Shown here: positions 1 through 5,611 of the stretch, piece after piece
Position numbering within the stretch: the first letter of the stretch is position 1
How the letters are laid out: every line of letters begins with the position of its first letter
NCBI GenBank assembly: GCA_012515365.1
Contig: JAAYYM010000393.1
Span: 1 to 5,611, forward strand
Direction: 5' to 3'
DNA from: Clostridia bacterium
GTDB taxonomy: Bacteria > Bacillota_A > Clostridia > Lachnospirales > Lachnospiraceae
Length of the DNA stretch: 5,611 nt
Translations under genes and position numbers: made by a program
Notes under the pieces: generated by a model
Database searches by the model: none
What the model was told of the DNA's origin: nothing
The model's input: the letters and a program-made list of their open reading frames with translations, nothing else

Positions 1-15
1 GGAGCAGGATATAGT

Positions 16-498
16 ATGAAAGTAACATTATTTACAGATGGTTCAGCTCGTTCAAACCCAGAAGGTCCGGGCGGCTATGGTGCGATCCTTAAATATGTGG
101 ACCCAAAAGGAACGCTCCATGAGCGTGAATATTCCGCAGGCTACAAAAAGACAACCAATAACAGAATGGAGCTCATGGCAGTGATCGCAGGTCTTGAAGC
201 ACTGACAAAGCCTTGTGAGGTAGAGGTAGTGTCTGATTCCAAATACGTAACGGATGCATTTAACCAGCACTGGATTGAAAACTGGATGAAAAGAGGCTGG
301 AAAACAGCAGGGAAAAAGCCTGTTTTGAATATTGATCTGTGGAAACGCCTGCTAAAAGCCAAAGAAATGCATCAGGTTCATTTTATTTGGGTAAAGGGAC
401 ACGCAGGGCATCCGGAAAATGAGCGTTGTGATGAACTTGCGACAACAGCAGCAGATGGAGATAACTTACTTGACGATGTAATTAGAGAAGTGTTATGA
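16..498 (+). CDS. rnhA: Ribonuclease HI
   Basis: This 160-residue protein is a cytoplasmic ribonuclease HI, which cuts the RNA strand of RNA:DNA hybrids such as R-loops and primer remnants, using divalent metal. The four catalytic acids of the family are visible: D8 in the opening FTDGS strand, E52 in NNRMEL, D74 in VVSDSKY and D139 in ERCDELA. The accessory histidine is H129 in [11 protein letters not shown]. The Trp/Lys-rich stretch at about residues 85-111 ([12 protein letters not shown] and following) is the basic protrusion that grips the hybrid in E. coli-type enzymes. Length is close to the 155 residues of the E. coli protein, so it looks complete. The ATG at 16 is preceded by GGAGCAGGA at 1-9, a usable ribosome binding site. 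What lies upstream is outside the window. The 3' end also carries the promoter for the next gene. Identification is firm. Confidence 0.96.
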   Translation: MKVTLFTDGSARSNPEGPGGYGAILKYVDPKGTLHEREYSAGYKKTTNNRMELMAVIAGLEALTKPCEVEVVSDSKYVTDAFNQHWIENWMKRGWKTAGKKPVLNIDLWKRLLKAKEMHQVHFIWVKGHAGHPENERCDELATTAADGDNLLDDVIREVL

Positions 499-499
499 T
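470..499 (+). promoter_or_regulatory. Probable sigma-A promoter for tyrS, overlapping the rnhA stop
   Basis: The -35 element TTGACG (470-475) is followed after 18 bp by TATGAT (494-499). A TG dinucleotide at 491-492 makes an extended -10 (TGTTATGAT). Each hexamer matches the housekeeping consensus at five of six positions. The element lies inside the end of rnhA, and the rnhA stop codon TGA (496-498) is part of the -10. Transcription would start near 505-507, giving a 5' leader of about 57-59 nt before the tyrS ATG. The motif is read directly from the sequence; its activity is inferred. Confidence 0.65.
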
Positions 500-549
500 A
501 ACCGATAGAAAACGAGGCTTAACAAGAATCGTGCTTCGTATTTAAAAGT

Positions 550-555
550 AGGAGG
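550..555 (+). promoter_or_regulatory. Shine-Dalgarno site of tyrS
   Basis: A perfect AGGAGG lies 8 nt before the ATG at 564. It fixes the start of the tyrosyl-tRNA synthetase gene and predicts efficient translation. Confidence 0.85.
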
Positions 556-563
556 AACCGGCA

Positions 564-1796
564 ATGTCAACGAATGTATACGACATATTGCTTGAGCGTG
601 GATTTATCGAGCAGACGACTCACGAGCAGGAAATCAGGGAATTATTAGGGAAAGAGAAAGTTACCTTTTATATAGGGTTTGATGCAACAGCAGACAGTCT
701 GACAGCAGGACATTTTCTGACTGTTATGGCTATGATGCATATGCAGAGGGCAGGTCACAGACCGATTGCTTTATTAGGTGGCGGTACGACGATGGTAGGA
801 GATCCGACAGGTAAGTCTGACATGAGAAAGGTCATGACGATCGAGACCATCCGTCATAATGCAGAATGCTTTAGAAAACAGTTGTCAAAATATATCAATT
901 TTGATGATGGTAATGCAATTATTGAAAACAATGCAGATTGGCTGCTTGATTTAAATTATGTAGAATTTCTACGAGAAGTAGGTGTTCATTTTTCAGTCAA
1001 CAGAATGCTGACTGCTGAGTGTTACAAACAAAGAATGGAACGTGGACTGACATTTTTTGAATTTAATTATATGCTCATGCAGTCCTATGATTTCTGGAAA
1101 CTGAATCAGATGCATGACTGTGTGCTTGAACTGGGTGGAAACGATCAGTGGGCCAATATTCTGGGTGGCGTTGAACTGATTCGAAAAAAAGAGCAGAAAC
1201 CTGCTTTCGGTCTTACCTTTAAATTACTGACTACCTCAGAAGGTATTAAAATGGGTAAAACGATGAAGGGAGCCGTATGGCTTGATCCTCAAAAGACATC
1301 ACCATATGAGTTTTATCAGTACTGGAGAAATATAGAGGACGTTAAGGTAGAAGAGTGTCTTGGATTGCTGACATTTCTTCCTATGGATGAGGTCAGAAGA
1401 CTTGGTGCACTAGAAGGCGCTAAGATCAATGAAGCAAAAGAACGTCTTGCCTTTGAAATTACGAAGATTGTTCATGGTGAAGCAGAAGCCGTGAAAGCTC
1501 AGGATGCTGCAAGGACTGTATTTGTAAGTGGTGGGAAAAGTGATGATATGCCTACAACACAATACAGTGAAGCAGATTTTGAAGAGGGTAAAGATTTGAT
1601 TTCCTTGATGGTTGAAACAAAGCTTGCACCGACAAGATCAGAAGCCAGACGACTGATCCAGCAAGGGGGAGTCACAGTGAATGATGTGAAGATCGATGAC
1701 GTAGCACGAATCTTCAAAAAAGAAGATTTTGATCAGGAACAGGCACTTTTGATTAAAAAGGGCAAAAAGGGATTTCATCAGATTAAACTTGTTTAA
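564..1796 (+). CDS. tyrS: Tyrosyl-tRNA synthetase
   Basis: This is a 410-residue class I aminoacyl-tRNA synthetase that activates tyrosine with ATP and charges tRNA-Tyr in the cytoplasm, as a homodimer in the family. The Rossmann catalytic domain spans about residues 30-240. It has the tyrosine-pocket residues Y36, Y169, Q173 and D176, the [10 protein letters not shown] segment (79-88) and GGNDQW (191-196). The HIGH signature appears as TAGH (47-50) and KMSKS as KMGKT (229-233), a form close to the KFGKT of E. coli TyrS. A helical anticodon-binding domain follows. An S4-type RNA-binding domain at about 344-405 ([17 protein letters not shown] core) binds the tRNA. Length is near the usual 410-425, so the gene is intact. 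The leader is only about 65 bp, too short for the T-box riboswitch that controls tyrS in many Firmicutes; a promoter overlapping the end of rnhA probably drives it. The small membrane gene follows after 26 bp. Confidence 0.97.
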   Translation: MSTNVYDILLERGFIEQTTHEQEIRELLGKEKVTFYIGFDATADSLTAGHFLTVMAMMHMQRAGHRPIALLGGGTTMVGDPTGKSDMRKVMTIETIRHNAECFRKQLSKYINFDDGNAIIENNADWLLDLNYVEFLREVGVHFSVNRMLTAECYKQRMERGLTFFEFNYMLMQSYDFWKLNQMHDCVLELGGNDQWANILGGVELIRKKEQKPAFGLTFKLLTTSEGIKMGKTMKGAVWLDPQKTSPYEFYQYWRNIEDVKVEECLGLLTFLPMDEVRRLGALEGAKINEAKERLAFEITKIVHGEAEAVKAQDAARTVFVSGGKSDDMPTTQYSEADFEEGKDLISLMVETKLAPTRSEARRLIQQGGVTVNDVKIDDVARIFKKEDFDQEQALLIKKGKKGFHQIKLV

Positions 1797-1810
1797 ATTT
1801 TTTTATTGAA

Positions 1811-1818
1811 AAGGAGAT
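1811..1818 (+). promoter_or_regulatory. Shine-Dalgarno site of the small membrane protein gene
   Basis: AAGGAGAT differs from the ideal AAGGAGGT at one base and lies 4 nt before the ATG at 1823. Such a strong site in a 26-bp gap is the main non-coding evidence that the 55-codon frame behind it is a real gene. Confidence 0.75.
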
Positions 1819-1822
1819 TACC

Positions 1823-1990
1823 ATGATTACAATATTTAATTCATTTTTAAGCTATATGATCGTTGTCATAGCGAGCCTGATTATTATTGTGTTTGCTGTA
1901 TTCTGTGGAAAAAAGCTTCGCGATGCAAAAGATAAAAAGGATGCATTAAAGGCTTCAGAGCAGGAAACAGAAGCAACAGAGTCAAATTAA
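1823..1990 (+). CDS. Small single-pass membrane protein, function unknown
   Basis: An unbroken 55-codon frame starts at an ATG with a strong ribosome binding site and fills the gap between tyrS and thrC. The protein has a short polar start (MITIFNS), one hydrophobic segment at about residues 8-29 rich in Ile, Val and Phe (MIVVIASLIIIVFAVFCG), then a charged tail. The tail begins with a Lys/Arg cluster (GKKLRDAKDKKDA, 29-41) and ends acidic (EQETEATESN). The positive cluster just after the membrane segment predicts the C-terminus in the cytoplasm and the N-terminus outside. No lipobox or clear signal peptidase site is visible; C28 sits at the end of the membrane helix. Its stop (1988-1990) lies 20 bp before the chosen thrC start, so it is probably in the same transcript as tyrS and thrC. 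I recognise no family. A structural or regulatory role at the membrane is possible but unsupported. Confidence 0.72.
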   Translation: MITIFNSFLSYMIVVIASLIIIVFAVFCGKKLRDAKDKKDALKASEQETEATESN

Positions 1991-1997
1991 TGAACAT

Positions 1998-2003
1998 GAG
2001 GAG
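1998..2003 (+). promoter_or_regulatory. Shine-Dalgarno site that decides the thrC start
   Basis: GAGGAG ends 7 nt before the ATG at 2011. The earlier in-frame ATGs at 1990 and 1996 have no such site in front of them, and the later one at 2020 is 16 nt away. The ATG at 2011 is therefore the best start. Confidence 0.75.
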
Positions 2004-2010
2004 TAAAAAG

Positions 2011-3498
2011 ATGAATATTATGTATAGAAGTACACGTAGTACACAGGGATCTATCACTGCTTCACAGGCTATCATTAAAGGGCTTGCAGATGATGGTGGT
2101 CTGTTTGTTCCGGAACAACTGCCTAAGCTTTCTGTAAAGCCAAATGAATTGGTGGGGCTGCCATATCAGGAAGTGGCCTATCTGGTCATGAAGGAATTCC
2201 TGACTGACTTTACTGAGGCTGAGCTCAGAGACTGCATTGAAAAAGCATATGATCAGAAGTTTGATACAGATCAGATTGCACCACTTGTGAAAAAAGGGGA
2301 CTATTATTTCCTTGAGTTATTTCATGGTGCTACGATTGCATTTAAAGATATGGCATTATCCATTCTGCCACATTTATTAACGACTTCACTTAAGAAAAAT
2401 CAGGTGGACAAAGAAATTGTTATATTGACAGCTACCTCAGGTGATACCGGAAAAGCTGCCCTGGCTGGATTTGCAGATGTAAAAGGCACCAGTATCATTG
2501 TATTTTATCCAAAGGGTGGTGTCAGCATGATACAGGAAAAACAGATGCTGACACAAAAGGGTGATAATACAACAGTAATTGGTGTAAAAGGAAATTTTGA
2601 TGACTGTCAGACTGGCGTCAAGAAATTGTTTAGTGATGTAGCACTGAAGGAAGAGCTTGCTAAAGCAGGATATCAGTTCTCATCCGCTAATTCAATCAAT
2701 ATCGGTCGTCTGGTTCCTCAGATTGCATATTATGCATATGCATATGCGCAGATGCTATCACAGAATCAAATCAAAGCTGATGAAGAAATCAATGTTGTTG
2801 TTCCAACCGGTAATTTCGGAAATATTCTGGCTGCATTTTATGCAAAACAAATGGGAATTCCTATTCGTAAACTGATTTGCGCATCAAATGAAAATAAAGT
2901 TCTATATGATTTCTTTCAGACAGGAGCGTATGACAGAAGACGTGAGTTTATCCTGACCAGCTCACCTTCTATGGATATCTTGATTTCAAGCAATCTGGAA
3001 CGACTGATCTATCTGTTGACAGGCAGTGATTCTACCAAAAATGCTGCATTGATGGAACAGCTCAAAGTGGATGGCATCTATCATATCGATGATTCCATGA
3101 AGCAGATCATGAAAGATTTTGTGGGAATGTTTGCAGAGGAAAAAGAAGTTTTTGAAAGCATTCATAATCTATTTGAGGAAACCGGTTATGTGATGGATAC
3201 ACATACAGCAGTTGCTGTTGCGGCATTAAAGAAATACAAACAAGAAACAAAAGATGAAACAAAATCTGTAGTCATTTCTACTGCAAGTCCATTTAAGTTT
3301 GCACGTAGCGTAACAGAAGCAATTGATTCAAACTATAAAAACATGGATGATTTTGCATTGCTGGATGAATTAAGTGGACTGGCTAAGGTGAAAAAACCAC
3401 AGGCTATTGAAGAGATCATCAATGCACCAATCAGACATCAAAAAGTATGTGAAGTAAACGAAATGGAACAGGTAGTAAAAGAAACATTAAAACTTTAA
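2011..3498 (+). CDS. thrC: Threonine synthase (long form)
   Basis: This PLP-dependent cytoplasmic enzyme makes L-threonine and phosphate from O-phospho-L-homoserine, the last step of threonine synthesis. From the ATG at 2011 it has 495 residues. The N-terminal YRSTRS segment and the DDGGLFVP motif (27-34) are typical of the family. The PLP lysine is K112 in HGATIAFKDMAL. The substrate and cofactor loops are TSGDTGKAAL (142-151), SSANSINIGRL (224-234), the phosphate-binding PTGNFGN (265-271) and TASPFKF (424-430). It is longer than the 428-residue E. coli enzyme and resembles the longer bacterial/fungal-type form. An in-frame ATG at 1990 overlaps the stop of the preceding small gene (TAATGA) and would add seven residues, but lacks a ribosome binding site. 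No leader peptide or riboswitch is visible; it probably shares the tyrS transcript. A bidirectional hairpin terminator follows the stop. Confidence 0.96.
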   Translation: MNIMYRSTRSTQGSITASQAIIKGLADDGGLFVPEQLPKLSVKPNELVGLPYQEVAYLVMKEFLTDFTEAELRDCIEKAYDQKFDTDQIAPLVKKGDYYFLELFHGATIAFKDMALSILPHLLTTSLKKNQVDKEIVILTATSGDTGKAALAGFADVKGTSIIVFYPKGGVSMIQEKQMLTQKGDNTTVIGVKGNFDDCQTGVKKLFSDVALKEELAKAGYQFSSANSINIGRLVPQIAYYAYAYAQMLSQNQIKADEEINVVVPTGNFGNILAAFYAKQMGIPIRKLICASNENKVLYDFFQTGAYDRRREFILTSSPSMDILISSNLERLIYLLTGSDSTKNAALMEQLKVDGIYHIDDSMKQIMKDFVGMFAEEKEVFESIHNLFEETGYVMDTHTAVAVAALKKYKQETKDETKSVVISTASPFKFARSVTEAIDSNYKNMDDFALLDELSGLAKVKKPQAIEEIINAPIRHQKVCEVNEMEQVVKETLKL

Positions 3499-3515
3499 AA
3501 GAAATATTGAGATAC

Positions 3516-3572
3516 AAAAGAAATAGGATTATATTCAAAATCGTTAATGTTGAATATAATCCCATTTCTTTT
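3516..3572. terminator. Bidirectional terminator hairpin between convergent genes
   Basis: Arms at 3516-3538 and 3550-3572 pair over 23 bp around an 11-nt loop, with one imperfect position. That position is an A·C mismatch in the plus-strand RNA but a G·U wobble in the minus-strand RNA. The right arm runs into TTTCTTTTTATT on the plus strand, and the minus-strand copy ends in TTTCTTTTG. It starts 17 bp after the thrC stop and ends 56 bp after the stop of the minus-strand CheX-like gene, so it can end both transcripts. The stem is AT-rich and has only a few G-C pairs, so its strength comes from its length. Confidence 0.8.
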
Positions 3573-3628
3573 TATTAAATATACAGTTTTTTTACATTGA
3601 TATTTTACAATAACCTGACTCCTTCGTA
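3573..3628. other. AT-rich spacer with nothing recognisable
   Basis: This is the remainder of the convergent intergenic region, between the terminator and the minus-strand stop at 3629. It holds a run of seven T (3587-3593) and two copies of TTTACA but no convincing hairpin, promoter or small gene with a ribosome binding site. Confidence 0.6.
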
Positions 3629-4135
3629 TTAATCATATTCAATTAATAAAAAAGTAAGCTCGCCGTAAGGGAAAATGACAGGTATCATGGTGATCTTTCC
3701 GGTGCCAAGGATGCAGGAAGTATCTTCCTTTAGTGGTGGCTCCAAACTTAATTCTATGGAATCCTGATTTGATAGATCTACAACAAATAATCCGTTATGA
3801 AGATTTAAAAAATCTACGATCACTTCTTTTGCCAAATCATTTAATTCTACACTCTCATCCATGTGAGAATATTCTCTGGCGAATTCTGCTAAAACTTTAT
3901 GGTCACCGTCAACAGCAGTATAAGCAGAAGGAAGTCCGATGATTTTCTGCATCAGCTCATGATGAGCATGATAGGTAGTGCTTTTGGTGATCGTGCCGAT
4001 TGAGATATCCTTGTTGACAAAGAACTCAAGATTCGTAATCAGCTTGGAAATATATTTTAATAGAAAATCTGAAGGAGCAAGGTCGTCCAAATTTGGATTG
4101 TTTGGAATCCGTTCCAGTAATTCGGTTCTTGTCAT
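3629..4135 (-). CDS. CheX-like CheY-phosphatase family protein
   Basis: This is a 168-residue cytoplasmic protein with no signal peptide or membrane segment. The second half matches the active-site pattern of CheC/CheX/FliY phosphatases, [D/S]-x3-E-x2-N-x22-P. Here E104, D108, N111 and P134 have exactly that spacing, in AKEVIVDFLN and SLEPP. The flanking strands (GLFVVDLS; EPPLKED; the closing FPYGELTFLLIEYD) fit the CheX fold. In the family these residues remove the phosphate from CheY-type receivers. The neighbour fits: the gene lies 4 bp behind a stand-alone CheY-like receiver, with its ribosome binding site inside that gene. The oddity is that the usual catalytic Glu is Asp (D108) and the upstream Asp/Ser is Glu (E104), so activity may differ. 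Overall similarity is too loose for me to name a subfamily; it could be a binding protein that has lost catalysis. No chemotaxis or flagellar gene is in view. Confidence 0.72.
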   Translation of the reverse strand: MTRTELLERIPNNPNLDDLAPSDFLLKYISKLITNLEFFVNKDISIGTITKSTTYHAHHELMQKIIGLPSAYTAVDGDHKVLAEFAREYSHMDESVELNDLAKEVIVDFLNLHNGLFVVDLSNQDSIELSLEPPLKEDTSCILGTGKITMIPVIFPYGELTFLLIEYD

Positions 4136-4139
4136 GCGG

Positions 4140-4520
4140 CTACCTCCTTAAGCAATAGTACAAAATATGCTCTAGCTGCTCAAGCTCAACAGGTTTCTGA
4201 ATAAAATCACGTGCACCTGCTTTGATTGCTTCTTTTAAGTGTGTCTGCGTTCCGACGGAAGATACAATGACAATACATGCATCAGGGTCATATTCTATGA
4301 TTTCCTTAGTTGCAGTAATACCATCCTTTACAGGCATGACGATGTCCAGAAAAACAATGGATGGCTTTAAGATACGATAAGTATCCACGGCTAACTGACC
4401 GTTAGAAACCTCCGCAATATCTTCATAGCCAAGCTGAACCAATATTTCATGTAGACTTTTTCGAGCTAAAATAGAATCATCACAGATAAGAATCTTTACA
4501 TCTGTATTCAATCGTATCAC
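4140..4520 (-). CDS. Stand-alone CheY-like response regulator receiver
   Basis: This 126-residue protein is a single receiver domain without an output domain. The acidic pair is D14/D15 (LICDDS) and the phosphorylation site is D59 in VFLDIVMPVKDG. The switch Ser is S87 in VIVSSVGTQ, and the conserved lysine is K109 in FIQKPVE. All receiver residues needed for phosphorylation are present. With no DNA-binding or enzymatic domain it must act by binding a partner, as CheY does at the flagellar motor, or serve as a phosphate relay or sink. It lies 29 bp downstream of citrate synthase and 4 bp upstream of a CheX-like phosphatase gene, so the three are likely one transcript. The start is fair rather than strong: AGAAGG is followed 4 nt later by the ATG. 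No histidine kinase is in the window, so its partner kinase is unknown. A name such as cheY would imply a chemotaxis role that I cannot show. Confidence 0.92.
   Translation of the reverse strand: MIRLNTDVKILICDDSILARKSLHEILVQLGYEDIAEVSNGQLAVDTYRILKPSIVFLDIVMPVKDGITATKEIIEYDPDACIVIVSSVGTQTHLKEAIKAGARDFIQKPVELEQLEHILYYCLRR
4142..4149 (-). promoter_or_regulatory. Shine-Dalgarno site of the CheX-like gene, inside the receiver gene
   Basis: On the minus strand a perfect AAGGAGGT lies 6 nt before the ATG at 4135. It overlaps the last codons and the stop (TTA AGG AGG TAG) of the receiver gene. Ribosomes finishing the receiver would sit directly on this site, so the two proteins are probably made in a coupled way. 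Confidence 0.85.
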
Positions 4521-4549
4521 CTTACCTTCTTCATTTTCTATTATATTGA

Positions 4550-5611
4550 TTAACGGTCACATAAGCTGGAATAAGGCTGATCCGTGCATAATGATTTATA
4601 TGCCGGACGAATAATCTTTCCGTTGTTCGCAAGCTCTTCAAGTCGATGTGCGCTCCAGCCGACAATTCTTGCAATGGCAAAAATTGGAGTATATAGTTCA
4701 TGTGGAAGATTAAGCATGTCATATACAAAGCCTGAATAAAAATCAACGTTGCAGCAGACACCCTTATATATTTTACGTTCCTTTGCGATCACCTGCGGAG
4801 CCAGCTCTTCTACAAGAGAATAGAGTGCGAATTCTTTTTCCAGCTTCTTTTCTTTACAAAGTTTCTCTACAAAAGATTTAAAAATAATTTTTCTTGGATC
4901 GGATAATGAGTATACAGCATGACCCATACCATAAATCAGCCCCTGCTTATCAAAGGCTTTGCGATTAAGCAGATCGGACAGATACTGACTGACTTCTTCT
5001 TCATCTGTCCAGTCATGCAGATGTTCTTTCATATCTGCAAACATTTTTACAACCTTTATATTTGCACCACCGTGTCTAGGACCCTTCAGGGATCCGATCG
5101 CGGATGCGATTACCGAATATGTATCAGTTCCGGAAGATGTTACAACCCTTGTAGTAAAGGATGAGTTATTTCCACCACCGTGCTCCATATGCAGAACAAG
5201 AGCAACATCCAAAATTCGTGCCTCGAGAGGTGTATATTTCTTATTTGGCCGTAATATTCGTAAAATATTTTCCGCAGTAGATAATTCAGGAAGCGGAGAG
5301 TGAATATAAAGACTTTTACCGTCATGGTAGTGACGATAAGCCTGATAACCGTATACAGATAACAGCGGAAACAGACTGATCAGCTGAAGCGACTGACGCA
5401 ATACATTTGGAAGCGAGATATCTTCCGCACGATTGTCATAAGCATAAAGTGTCAGAACGCTGCGCGCAAGCGTATTCATCATATCCTGGCTTGGAGCCTT
5501 CATGATGATGTCACGCACAAAGCTGGTCGGAAGTGTCCGGTATGCCGCAAGCATATCAGTAAATTGTTTTAGCTCTTCTTCCTTTGGAAGCTGATTAAAC
5601 AGAAGTAAATA
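4550..5611 (-). CDS. gltA: Citrate synthase, 5' end outside the window
   Basis: This enzyme joins oxaloacetate and acetyl-CoA to give citrate, in anaerobes mainly the first step from the TCA branch towards 2-oxoglutarate and glutamate. The frame is open to the window edge. The 19 codons upstream of the ATG at 5554 read YLLLFNQLPKEEELKQFTD, which is clear family sequence, so that ATG is internal and the protein continues past the edge. The visible part has 353 residues; roughly 100 N-terminal residues are missing if the family's usual length applies. The catalytic triad is complete: His in GPRHGGAN (codon 5074-5072), His in GMGHAVYSLSDPR (4921-4919) and Asp in NVDFYSG (4744-4742). HMEHGGGNNSSFTTR upstream and IIRPAYK near the C-terminus are also typical. 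It is an Si-type enzyme by sequence; 2-methylcitrate synthase activity cannot be excluded. Receiver and CheX-like genes follow on the same strand. Confidence 0.95.
   Translation of the reverse strand, partial: YLLLFNQLPKEEELKQFTDMLAAYRTLPTSFVRDIIMKAPSQDMMNTLARSVLTLYAYDNRAEDISLPNVLRQSLQLISLFPLLSVYGYQAYRHYHDGKSLYIHSPLPELSTAENILRILRPNKKYTPLEARILDVALVLHMEHGGGNNSSFTTRVVTSSGTDTYSVIASAIGSLKGPRHGGANIKVVKMFADMKEHLHDWTDEEEVSQYLSDLLNRKAFDKQGLIYGMGHAVYSLSDPRKIIFKSFVEKLCKEKKLEKEFALYSLVEELAPQVIAKERKIYKGVCCNVDFYSGFVYDMLNLPHELYTPIFAIARIVGWSAHRLEELANNGKIIRPAYKSLCTDQPYSSLCDR

Noticed and set aside
512..539. Possible hairpin in the tyrS leader (ACGAGGC pairing with GCTTCGT).
   Set aside because: Only 7 bp including one G·U pair, with a 14-nt loop and no T tract after it. 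Too weak to call a terminator or attenuator.
1783..1804. Palindrome TTAAAC-TT-GTTTAA at the tyrS stop followed by seven T, looking like a terminator.
   Set aside because: The stem is at most 5-6 bp and nearly all A-T, with a tiny loop. The next gene starts 19 bp later with a strong ribosome binding site, so termination here is not convincing.
1990..2010. Earlier thrC start at 1990, overlapping the small gene's stop as TAATGA.
   Set aside because: No ribosome binding site lies at the right distance, while the ATG at 2011 has GAGGAG 7 nt upstream. The overlap could still permit some coupled starts.
1884..2075. Minus-strand 63-codon frame with a hydrophobic stretch, opposite the small membrane gene and the thrC start.
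   Set aside because: It is antisense to two supported genes and its hydrophobic look comes from the complement of their AT-rich codons. I see no ribosome binding site evidence for it.
2725..2748. Short GCATAT repeat cluster inside thrC.
   Set aside because: It reflects an Ala-Tyr-rich protein segment (AYYAYAYAQ) read with the same codons. The frame is intact and there is no sign of a tandem-repeat element.
5552..5554. ATG as the start of citrate synthase.
   Set aside because: The frame stays open for 19 more codons to the window edge with recognisable family sequence, and the N-terminal part of the enzyme would be missing. This ATG is internal.

Overview
The window looks like chromosomal core DNA from a low-GC Gram-positive anaerobe. 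A member of the Clostridia, probably Lachnospiraceae-like, is the best guess. This rests on the AT-rich codon use, strong AAGGAGG-type Shine-Dalgarno sites, and the character of the threonine synthase, tyrosyl-tRNA synthetase and citrate synthase. The taxonomic call is inference from protein style, not from a database match. I see no mobile element, CRISPR array, tRNA or rRNA.

Left half, plus strand (1-3498). The order is RNase HI (rnhA), tyrosyl-tRNA synthetase (tyrS), a 55-residue single-pass membrane protein too short for most gene callers (1823-1990), and a long-form threonine synthase (thrC). A convincing extended -10 promoter lies across the 3' end and stop codon of rnhA and should drive tyrS. 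From tyrS onward the genes are closely spaced and each has its own ribosome binding site, so tyrS, the small membrane gene and thrC are probably co-transcribed. No T-box leader fits in front of tyrS.

Middle (3499-3628). The two gene groups converge here. A 23-bp AT-rich inverted repeat with T tracts on both sides can act as a terminator in both directions. The remaining AT-rich spacer shows nothing else I can support.

Right half, minus strand (5611 down to 3629). A citrate synthase, whose 5' end lies beyond the window, is followed after 29 bp by a stand-alone CheY-like receiver protein. After another 4 bp comes a CheX-like protein, the class of phosphatase that dephosphorylates CheY-type receivers. 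The ribosome binding site of the CheX-like gene lies inside the last codons of the receiver gene, so the two are probably translationally coupled. A receiver plus a phosphatase, with no histidine kinase and no chemotaxis gene in view, sitting behind a central-metabolism enzyme is the most interesting arrangement here. The CheX-like protein also carries an Asp where the family normally has its catalytic Glu.

The other enzymes look intact and ordinary, with all the key catalytic residues I could check. The window is mostly housekeeping; the points worth a second look are the receiver/phosphatase pair and the small membrane protein.
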